The notes beneath the pieces are model-generated. The model saw nothing but the letters and a program-made list of their open reading frames with translations. It had not been told where the DNA came from and searched no databases. Shown piece after piece: positions 23,717-29,603 of a stretch of DNA of 29,603 bases (positions within the stretch are counted from its first letter, which is position 1; each line of letters opens with the position of its first letter). Made by a program: the position numbers and the translations under genes. The DNA is from DATGLE01 sp035294325 (lineage in GTDB: Bacteria > Chloroflexota > Ktedonobacteria > Ktedonobacterales > Ktedonobacteraceae), in contig DATGLE010000152.1 of assembly GCA_035294325.1 (NCBI GenBank), positions 1 to 29,603 on the forward strand, in the 5' to 3' direction.

Positions 23717-23775
23717 GGTAGGAATGGAGACAGGGGCTGCGAGCGCAGCTCGCAGCCCCTGTCTCCATTCCTACC
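23717..23775. repeat. Palindromic element G: perfect 28-bp stem between convergent genes
   Basis: 23717-23744 is the exact reverse complement of 23748-23775, loop GCA. It begins 13 bases after the GH57-like gene's stop, and its last base is the last base of the TAG stop of the minus-strand DUF6585-type gene. It may act as a terminator in both directions, though no T run follows. It has no room for the terminal mini-hairpins seen in D, E and F. Confidence 0.92.
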
Positions 23776-24716
23776 TATCTTAATCCCTGTCGCGAACGGG
23801 CGTAATCGACCATCTCCAGAAACACCAGAAGGTTCGGTACATCCGCAACCCTGACGCGTGCCCATCTCATTGACCTGCCGTTTTGCCAGATGCGCACATA
23901 GCCCCGGTTCAGATCGACATTACGCACCTGTATCCAGGGGAGCATGGCACTGCCCTTGCTGATCCCCTGCACGTTCAGGCTCAACTTGCCAAAGTATAGC
24001 GGATTGCCGGAATTAAAAGCGGCGATGGCCCTGGGAATATGCACCTTCGTTACCTCGTGCTGGATAGTGTTGCCCAGGTCGGCGACCTTCTTTATCAGAC
24101 TGTTGAACTTGTAGACCGCTCCATCGCCGCGTCGCACCGTATATGAATACTTGATGACGTTCCCGTAACGGTTGCGGACCGCCCGCTGGAAGACCGCCTC
24201 AACCTGGTCCCAGCGCACAGCATCGATGGTCATGCCGTTCGCGCGGATAAAGCCATTGGTGAACAAGTAGATGCGCACGTTGCGCCACATAAATGCGCGC
24301 ACGCCCCAGATGACCATGACGATAGGAAGGGCGATGAGCAGGGAGAAGATAATATGAGCATTGAAAGTGGCGATGAGGAGCAGGATATCAAGGATGCTCA
24401 CGCCCAGCACAATTCCAATGATAGTGAGAGGGTTGGTTATGGACGGCTTGTAGATAGCGGTTGGCTCGCCAAGCTGAAAGATCGCCGCCTGCTGGTAGAC
24501 CTCGGGGGGTACCTGCTCCGATAGCGGCAGAGGAATCTGCCCTGCTGCCGGAGCCTGTGGCAGCGCACTGTATGGAGATGGCGGAGGCGCACCAAAGCTG
24601 TACGGCGCCTGCGGCGCCACTCCATATGGCTGTGGTGCTCCATATGGTGGCGGAGGCGGTGGTTGGGCTGGCCCCCCTCCGTATGGCGCTGGCTGTCGGG
24701 GCATCCATGCGGACAT
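23775..24716 (-). CDS. DUF6585-type membrane protein with Pro/Tyr-rich N-terminus
   Basis: A 313-residue protein. Residues 1-70 are low-complexity Pro/Gly/Tyr/Ala (APYGGG, QPPPPPPYG and similar), probably disordered and cytoplasmic. Membrane segments are at about 96-117 and 121-141. The C-terminal half (145-305) looks like a PH-like/bPH2 fold and has the unit AFNSGNPLYFGKLSLNVQG, also found in the next gene. ATG 24716 has AAGGAG 8 bases upstream; a TTG at 24722 is less likely. It is a paralogue of the gene at 24992-26050. Function unknown; proteins of this kind are common in Ktedonobacteria, from memory. Confidence 0.75.
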   Translation of the reverse strand: MSAWMPRQPAPYGGGPAQPPPPPPYGAPQPYGVAPQAPYSFGAPPPSPYSALPQAPAAGQIPLPLSEQVPPEVYQQAAIFQLGEPTAIYKPSITNPLTIIGIVLGVSILDILLLIATFNAHIIFSLLIALPIVMVIWGVRAFMWRNVRIYLFTNGFIRANGMTIDAVRWDQVEAVFQRAVRNRYGNVIKYSYTVRRGDGAVYKFNSLIKKVADLGNTIQHEVTKVHIPRAIAAFNSGNPLYFGKLSLNVQGISKGSAMLPWIQVRNVDLNRGYVRIWQNGRSMRWARVRVADVPNLLVFLEMVDYARSRQGLR

Positions 24717-24770
24717 AATCAATCTCCTTCTGGCCGTGACGGGGTACGAATGGTCCTGCTTTTTGCCACG

Positions 24771-24799
24771 ATTGTAATAGATGGCATACGACCAGACAA
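24771..24799 (-). promoter_or_regulatory. Promoter of the 24716 DUF6585-type gene
   Basis: On the minus strand, TTGTCT (24799-24794) and TACAAT (24776-24771) are separated by 17 bp: 4 of 6 and 5 of 6 matches. The leader would be about 50 bases. This gives the gene its own promoter despite sharing direction with the paralogue upstream. Confidence 0.5.
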
Positions 24800-24869
24800 T
24801 ATTTCAAGATGGGGATCATGACTAAATTGCTATTTGTAGATGGGCGTGATGATGGAGTACTCCCCACTT

Positions 24870-24943
24870 CGTAGCGGCGCGGTTGATCGCGCTTCGTCCA
24901 GCCTGTCGCGCGCCAGCAAGCGCGATAAGATCGCGCCGCTACG
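24870..24943. repeat. Repeat element I: inverted repeat of the GTAGCxGCGCG type
   Basis: CGTAGCGGCGCG (24870-24881) pairs with 24932-24943, and ATCGCGCTT (24886-24894) with AAGCGCGAT (24918-24926). The right end ATCGCGCCGCTACGCGCAAAG resembles the right end of element J at 26210-26230, and a third partial copy lies at 24982-25001. It is in the 275-base gap between the two DUF6585-type genes. Confidence 0.8.
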
Positions 24944-24991
24944 CGCAAAGAGAGTTACCGATTCTGGTCGTTGACCATCATCATCGCGCGG

Positions 24992-26050
24992 CTACGAAAA
25001 GGCGCGGTGGAGCATAATATACTCTACCAGATCTTTCAGGCCGGAGGGATCTACAACCATCCACAGCGGCAGCGCGTACCACTCGCCAGTCGCACTTTTC
25101 CTGCGAATAATAACCTCACTCTTACCAACGCCGATACTGGCGACTTCGCTCCAGGGCAGAAGGTGGCCGTTGTCCAGTTCCATGCCCTGCTGGCTGAGGC
25201 TCAGGCTGCCGAAGCAAACAGGCAGCCCTGCATTGTAGGCTGCAACCTGCGGCAATTGTGCGCGCGCGCATTGCTGGCGAGTATAGGCGATCAACTCCTG
25301 GAGGATACCCACGTTTGGCACACGAGCAACGCCCACCAGTAATGGCTCCTCGTTGGTACCATAGATGCCGACCTGTGTTTCGTCGATGGTGATGTTCTTG
25401 ATCTCGCTCCAGGGCCATAACTTGCGCCCGCGCCGCAGACCTATCCCCTGCTGGCTCACGATGATCTCACCGAAGATCAGCGGCACTCCCTGGACGTAGG
25501 CGGTAATGGTTTGCGGGAGATGGCGCCGTATGACTTCGCGCTCCAGTCGCGCCCCCAGATCCTCGATGTCGCGCAGGGCGCTATCGAAGACGATGGTTCT
25601 GCCATCTTTGCAGCGCACAATACAGGCGCGCATGTCGCGTCCCTTGTTGTCGCGAGCGATATCTTTCCACACCTTCTCGATCTGATGCCAGAGGATAATT
25701 TCGACACGGCGCCTGACGCAGATAAGTCCTTCGGGGCATGCAAATACGCGCATATGGGGATAAAGAGAAGGGGTAAGCGCGATCCATGCGCCGATGCCGA
25801 TCCAGCCCGCAGCGATCACCAGCACAAGCAGGCCAAGCCACTGAGACAGCCAGATGAAGATGCTATTGTATGTGAGCAGGAACGCCGCCAGGATCAGGCC
25901 ACCAACGCTCATCACGCCCAGGCCCAGCAAGCGGTATAGCAGGGCATCCTTCGCCGCCTCGTATACAGCCTGCGGCGGTCCGAGGCCCTGCTCTTGCGCA
26001 ATCTGTTGTACTGCTCGCGGTATCCGTTGTGCCGCCGATCCCTGCTGCAT
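24992..26050 (-). CDS. DUF6585-type membrane protein with internal duplication
   Basis: A 352-residue protein. Residues about 38-95 are two to three membrane segments; the rest is a soluble, probably cytoplasmic region. Two similar units run at 184-257 (AYVQGVPLIFG, SQQGI, PWSEI) and 271-345 (AYNAGLPVCFG, SQQGM, PWSEV), and one such unit occurs in the paralogue at 23775-24716. GTG 26053 and ATG 26050 are adjacent; GGAG fits the ATG. The stop codon TAG lies in a repeat remnant related to elements I and J. No signal peptide. Function unknown; a PH-like scaffold is a guess. Confidence 0.72.
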   Translation of the reverse strand: MQQGSAAQRIPRAVQQIAQEQGLGPPQAVYEAAKDALLYRLLGLGVMSVGGLILAAFLLTYNSIFIWLSQWLGLLVLVIAAGWIGIGAWIALTPSLYPHMRVFACPEGLICVRRRVEIILWHQIEKVWKDIARDNKGRDMRACIVRCKDGRTIVFDSALRDIEDLGARLEREVIRRHLPQTITAYVQGVPLIFGEIIVSQQGIGLRRGRKLWPWSEIKNITIDETQVGIYGTNEEPLLVGVARVPNVGILQELIAYTRQQCARAQLPQVAAYNAGLPVCFGSLSLSQQGMELDNGHLLPWSEVASIGVGKSEVIIRRKSATGEWYALPLWMVVDPSGLKDLVEYIMLHRAFS

Positions 26051-26124
26051 CACGGAACTCCGTCATCTCTGCAATGGTGAGCCTGCAATGAATAGTGACG
26101 GCCAAGATCGGCAATCTCTCGCCC

Positions 26125-26227
26125 TGCGTAGCTGCGCGATTATGCGGTTTAACTTTTTAATCCGATAACTGTGAGCGCCATCATTCTCGAATTAAAAGGT
26201 TAAAGAGCATTATCGCGCGACTACGCA
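26125..26227. repeat. Repeat element J: 37-base inverted repeat
   Basis: 26125-26161 and the reverse complement of 26191-26227 agree at 31 of 37 positions. Arms run TGCGTAGnnGCGCGAT into an AT-rich inner part (TTTAACnTTTTAAT). The loop is 29 bases. It lies in the 195-base gap between the L,D-transpeptidase stop and the DUF6585-type gene start, on whose promoter it probably borders. Confidence 0.85.
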
Positions 26228-26245
26228 CAAAGGAATATCTTCCAT

Positions 26246-27949
26246 TTAGTAAACGACGATCAGCGTGTTCCAGTCCGTATGATTATACACCCAGGCCGCC
26301 TGATCTTCTGGCAGATTGATGCAGCCGTGGCTGCCGTTGCCGGCGAAGGACTCGTCCCCGCCAGAATCGTAGTGCGGAAACTGTGTGCCGGGGCCGTAGT
26401 CGGCGCGCCACCAGGAATCGTGCACGAAGTAGCCGCCCTGGTGATAAAGGATCGCGTAGTTGATCGGCGTATCAGGATACCAGTAGGGCGAACTGCGCGG
26501 CTCCGATGACCTGAAGATCGTTGGTGACTCGCGGTCCAGCACCGGCCACACGCCCGGCACCGAAGGCAGTTCCACGCGGCCCGTGGTTACGTGGAAGGCG
26601 CGGATCAGCTTGCCGTTCTGGTAGACGCGCATCGTCTGTTCGACCAGCGAGACCATCAGCACCATGCGGTTCTGCAACTGGTAATGCTCGATCATCTGGC
26701 GGTCGGTGGCATGCTCCTGGTTATATGGCGTCCTGTCGTTGTAGTCGGCCTCGGCCATGTGCAGGTCGAAGAGATCGTTGCTGGCATCATTGACAACTGC
26801 CTGGTAGTCGCTGAGAGATGTGGCACCGGCCAGCGCGTTATCCAGGTCGGAGCCGACGCCGGGTTGCAGGTAGCCGGCAAGCAGTGGATAGTTCTGCCCA
26901 TCGTAGCTATCGTGGTAAAGATGGGCGTTGCTCCAACTATCGACCTCGTGATGAAACTGCTTGACCAGGTAGCCGGCCTCGCCGCGCAGCAGATCGAGCT
27001 GCATAGCCTTCAGGTCGCTGTTCACCCGCTTGACAAGGGCGCTGTATTCCGCGATGCTCAGGTCCTTATTCGCGTCAGCCTGGTCCGCAGCGAGTCGCTT
27101 CTGATAGGGGCTGGCATTCACACCATAGGTTTTCAGGAGATCGATCTGTTGAGCGAACTCATTCAATTTTGCTCTGGCGATGAACGGCAGTGCCAGAGCG
27201 CTGTTCACCATCATTTGCTGGTACTGAGCGTCGATGAGCGTGCCGAGGCGCTGGAGGGCAAGTGGCGTTGTCGCTCTCTGTAGCGCCTGCTCGTCGAGCT
27301 GGTAAGTCATTTGCATCGCAGTCACATCCAGGTGCGACGCCTGCATCTGGTGAATCGTGTTTTTGAGTGTGTTCAACTGGTTGAATAGCGGCTGGAGCAG
27401 AGCGAGCGCCTCTATAGAGGAGCGCGCGCCCTTGCTGATCGCGGCATAATCTTTAGGATAGCGCGCCTCCGCCATCATGTTCTGATACCGGCTAAACTGC
27501 TGCACGTATTGTTGTACCGGGAGGCCCTGGGAGCGCCGCAGGTTGAGCGAGGCTTGCAAATGCTGAATGTCGCTCTGCGCCTGAGCATGGTATTGTTGTG
27601 TACTGGCTGCGATCAAGCCCTGGACTTGCAGTGCCAGGCTTGAATAGCGCGCGGCGAGATTACGATAATATTCGTTTTCTGGCTGACTGTTGAAAGGATT
27701 GAAAGGAGCCGTTGTGTTGTTTAATTGCTGTTCTTGCAGCTCAACAGGCTGGAGGAGCGAGGCAGGAACGCCAATTACCTGAGCATGTTGCAGCAGGTGA
27801 TCGAGCGCGGCCCGCTCCTGACTGGCTTGCTTTTGTAGAGGTATATCACCGCCACAGGCACTCATCATCGTCAAAACCCCGAGTAGTAAGAGCACAAGCG
27901 CGGCTCGCGCCGCGTGGCGCGGGACTCGCTCAGGACGTGAAGAGCGCAT
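26246..27949 (-). CDS. L,D-transpeptidase lipoprotein (YkuD domain)
   Basis: A 567-residue envelope protein. A basic N-terminus and a hydrophobic stretch lead to a lipobox ending at C32 (LTMMSAC), so it is exported and lipid-anchored. Residues about 60-430 are mostly helical, Gln-rich and coiled-coil-like. The C-terminal YkuD domain (about 435-567) has the catalytic signature with H541 and C543 in GSHGCINLPEDQA, and an upstream histidine in YFVHDSWW. It would form 3-3 peptidoglycan cross-links or attach proteins to peptide stems. ATG 27949 follows GGAAGGAGG and starts 7 bases after the ffh stop, so they share a transcript. Longer in-frame starts lie inside ffh and would destroy the signal sequence. 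Confidence 0.92.
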   Translation of the reverse strand: MRSSRPERVPRHAARAALVLLLLGVLTMMSACGGDIPLQKQASQERAALDHLLQHAQVIGVPASLLQPVELQEQQLNNTTAPFNPFNSQPENEYYRNLAARYSSLALQVQGLIAASTQQYHAQAQSDIQHLQASLNLRRSQGLPVQQYVQQFSRYQNMMAEARYPKDYAAISKGARSSIEALALLQPLFNQLNTLKNTIHQMQASHLDVTAMQMTYQLDEQALQRATTPLALQRLGTLIDAQYQQMMVNSALALPFIARAKLNEFAQQIDLLKTYGVNASPYQKRLAADQADANKDLSIAEYSALVKRVNSDLKAMQLDLLRGEAGYLVKQFHHEVDSWSNAHLYHDSYDGQNYPLLAGYLQPGVGSDLDNALAGATSLSDYQAVVNDASNDLFDLHMAEADYNDRTPYNQEHATDRQMIEHYQLQNRMVLMVSLVEQTMRVYQNGKLIRAFHVTTGRVELPSVPGVWPVLDRESPTIFRSSEPRSSPYWYPDTPINYAILYHQGGYFVHDSWWRADYGPGTQFPHYDSGGDESFAGNGSHGCINLPEDQAAWVYNHTDWNTLIVVY

Positions 27950-27956
27950 TTGTGGA

Positions 27957-29429
27957 CTACCTCCTTCCGCTTCTCGCTTTCTGTTTGCGTCTCTCTTTGC
28001 GGGCAGCCTTGCCCGTCTTCTTGCCCCCGATGCCGTGTCGTGGCATACTCGGCGCGCCGGGCAGCGCGGTGGCGGTATCGCCCCCATACTGGCGGAACAT
28101 CTGCGCCCAGCGGCCCTTGCCCGTACTGAGCTGGCGAATCATGGTGCGCATCTCGCTGAATTGCTCCAGAAGTTGATTTACTTCCTGGACCGTCGTGCCG
28201 CTGCCACGGGAGATACGTTTGCGCCGGCTCCCATTAATAATATCGGGATTACGCCGCTCTTCTTTAGTCATCGACAGGATAATGGCTTCGATGTACTTGA
28301 GCTGATCGCCTTCGAGTGCCTCCTCCATCTCGGGCACTGCCGCCAGCTTGTTGAAGCCGGGCAGCATCTCCATCACCGAGCGCAGCGGCCCCATGCGCTT
28401 CAACTGGCGCATCGCGCTCAAAAAGTCCTCCAGGTCGAATTTGCCCTGTTGCAGTTTGGCCTGCGTTCTGGCCGCCTCTTCCTGGCTGATGGTTTCCTGT
28501 GCGCGCTCGATCAGCGAGAGAACGTCGCCCATGCCCAGGATACGGGACGCCAGGCGATCCGGGTAGAAAGGTTCCAATGCATCGGTTTTTTCGCCGAGGC
28601 CCATGAACTTGATCGGCACACCTGTTACCGAACGGATGGAGAGCGCGGCGCCGCCCCTGGCATCGCCGTCCATCTTGGTCAGGATCATGCCGGTGAGCGA
28701 GACGGCCTTGTTGAAGTCATCGGCGACGCGCACCGCCTCCTGCCCGGTCATGGCATCGGCAACCAGCAGTACCTCCTGCGGCTGAATGCGATTGCGGATG
28801 CTCGTCACCTCCTGCATCATGCGCTCATCGATGTTGAGGCGGCCCGCTGTGTCGAGGATGACGACGGTGCTGGCCTGCTCGCGCGCGTAATTGAGGGAGT
28901 TGACGCAGATATCGACGGGATCGGCTCCCATCGGCTCCGCATAAACAGGGACGCCGACCTGTTTGCCGAGCGTTTTCAACTGGTTGATGGCGGCCGGGCG
29001 GTATACGTCGGCGGCGACCATAAGCGGACGCTGCCCCTGCTTGCGCAGGTAGTTCGCGAGTTTCGCGGCGGTGGTCGTCTTACCGGAGCCTTGCAGGCCA
29101 ACGAGCATAATGACGTGCGGGGGACTGCCGCTCAGGTCAAGCTTGTTCTTGCCATCGGCGCCGCCGAGCACCTCGATCAACTCTTCGTTGACAATCGAGA
29201 GCACCTGCTGAGCCGGCGAAAGACTTCCCATCACATCGGCGCCGACAGCCTTCTGCCTGACGCGCTCCACAAACTGCCGGGCCACTCTGAGATTGACATC
29301 CGCTTCGATCAATGCGATGCGCACTTCGCGCAGCGCCGCGTTGACATCTTCCTCAGTCAGCTTCCCCTGTCCACTAAGATTGCTGAATATTCCTTCGAGA
29401 CGCTTCGATAAGCTTTCGAACATTGCCAT
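27957..29429 (-). CDS. ffh: Signal recognition particle protein Ffh (SRP54)
   Basis: A 490-residue GTPase that binds SRP RNA and signal sequences and delivers ribosomes to FtsY at the membrane. The N domain is at about 1-95. The G domain has GLQGSGKTTTAAKLA (111-125), DTAGRLNID (193-201) and TKMDGDARGG (251-260). The M domain at about 330-450 includes GPLRSVMEMLPGF and the RNA-binding RRKRISRGSGTT. A basic tail ends GKAARKERRKQKARSGRR. ATG 29429 (MAMFESLSKRLEGIF) has GAGAGGA about 11 bases upstream; ATG 29423 is an alternative. The open frame to 29540 is the untranslated leader. Confidence 0.97.
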   Translation of the reverse strand: MAMFESLSKRLEGIFSNLSGQGKLTEEDVNAALREVRIALIEADVNLRVARQFVERVRQKAVGADVMGSLSPAQQVLSIVNEELIEVLGGADGKNKLDLSGSPPHVIMLVGLQGSGKTTTAAKLANYLRKQGQRPLMVAADVYRPAAINQLKTLGKQVGVPVYAEPMGADPVDICVNSLNYAREQASTVVILDTAGRLNIDERMMQEVTSIRNRIQPQEVLLVADAMTGQEAVRVADDFNKAVSLTGMILTKMDGDARGGAALSIRSVTGVPIKFMGLGEKTDALEPFYPDRLASRILGMGDVLSLIERAQETISQEEAARTQAKLQQGKFDLEDFLSAMRQLKRMGPLRSVMEMLPGFNKLAAVPEMEEALEGDQLKYIEAIILSMTKEERRNPDIINGSRRKRISRGSGTTVQEVNQLLEQFSEMRTMIRQLSTGKGRWAQMFRQYGGDTATALPGAPSMPRHGIGGKKTGKAARKERRKQKARSGRR

Positions 29430-29457
29430 ATGATGCGTTTTCCTCTCTCCGCCAGGA

Positions 29458-29508
29458 AGGCGAGGCTTGCCCCCGCCTCTACATGTAGAGATAGGGCTTG
29501 CCCCTATC
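29458..29508 (-). repeat. Paired CTTG/GCAAG-loop hairpins in the ffh leader
   Basis: AGGCG plus GG (29458-29465) pairs with CCCGCCT (29472-29478, one bulge), and GATAGGG (29490-29496) with CCCTATC (29502-29508). Both close on CTTG-containing loops and are joined by the palindrome TCTACATGTAGA (29478-29489). It resembles scattered GGGCAAGCCC repeats; here it forms most of the ffh 5' untranslated region. Confidence 0.65.
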
Positions 29509-29519
29509 TTGTGGCTCTT

Positions 29520-29553
29520 ATTATACCACGTCGCATGCACCTTTTTCGTGCAT
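29520..29553 (-). promoter_or_regulatory. ffh promoter with extended -10 and a dyad in the -35 region
   Basis: On the minus strand TGGTATAAT gives an extended -10 (TATAAT at 29525-29520). No good -35 is seen; the region instead holds ATGCAC (29535-29540) and GTGCAT (29548-29553), a 6-bp dyad with a 7-nt loop that may bind a regulator. Predicted leader about 85 bases. The remaining 29554-29603 shows nothing callable. Confidence 0.6.
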
Positions 29554-29603
29554 CTTTCTGAAAGGACATCTGATGCTCAGCGCCTTCTCATCGAGCGTTC
29601 GCA

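Noticed and set aside
11349..23775. Palindromes as IS terminal inverted repeats
   Set aside because: The arms enclose only 3-11 bases in most copies, no transposase gene lies near, and there are no matching target duplications that I could see.
28035..29411. Plus-strand open frame opposite ffh (458 codons)
   Set aside because: Shadow of ffh; a real gene here would fully overlap an essential conserved gene.

Overview
The window looks like a chromosomal segment of a large-genome Chloroflexota, most likely class Ktedonobacteria. This is inferred from gene types (two DUF6585-type membrane proteins, a DUF6368-like protein, a GH57/DUF3536 protein, a lipoprotein L,D-transpeptidase next to ffh), moderately GC-rich codon use and intergenic DNA packed with long hairpin repeats. 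No phage, plasmid or IS transposase gene was seen.

Layout. 1-635: 5' part of a minus-strand SAM methyltransferase cut by the window edge. 636-2163: a DUF6368-like gene, a doubtful small ORF and two terminator-like hairpins. 2164-10071: a plus-strand block with an XRE-cupin regulator, hydantoinase/oxoprolinase subunits A and B, and a complete ECF transporter (S component, fused double ATPase, EcfT). It reads as a regulated uptake-plus-ATP-dependent ring-opening module for an unidentified lactam- or hydantoin-like compound. It faces a convergent D-threonine aldolase-like gene. 11880-14218: an OmpR-type response regulator and sensor kinase pair. 14723-15349: an orphan ECF sigma factor. 15623-19051: gcvH-gcvPA-gcvPB of the glycine cleavage system, without gcvT, behind a good promoter. 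19290-20549: an FAD-dependent oxidoreductase. 20937-21013: tRNA-Pro(CGG). 21420-21965: an HNH endonuclease. 22213-23703: GH57/DUF3536. 23775-26050: two minus-strand DUF6585-type paralogues. 26246-29429: ffh followed at once by an L,D-transpeptidase lipoprotein, both minus strand.

The most unusual content is between the genes. Seven long inverted repeats, six of them with 20-30 bp perfect or nearly perfect arms, occupy most intergenic gaps from 11.3 to 23.8 kb. The arm sequences differ from copy to copy. The closing triloops (TGC/GCA) and short terminal mini-hairpins are conserved, and copies occur in both orientations. This suggests a modular element whose palindromic core changes while its ends are kept. 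At least three other repeat families (14206-14300, 14436-14512, and 24870-24943 with 26125-26227) add further hairpins. Two of these families supply the stop codons of neighbouring genes.
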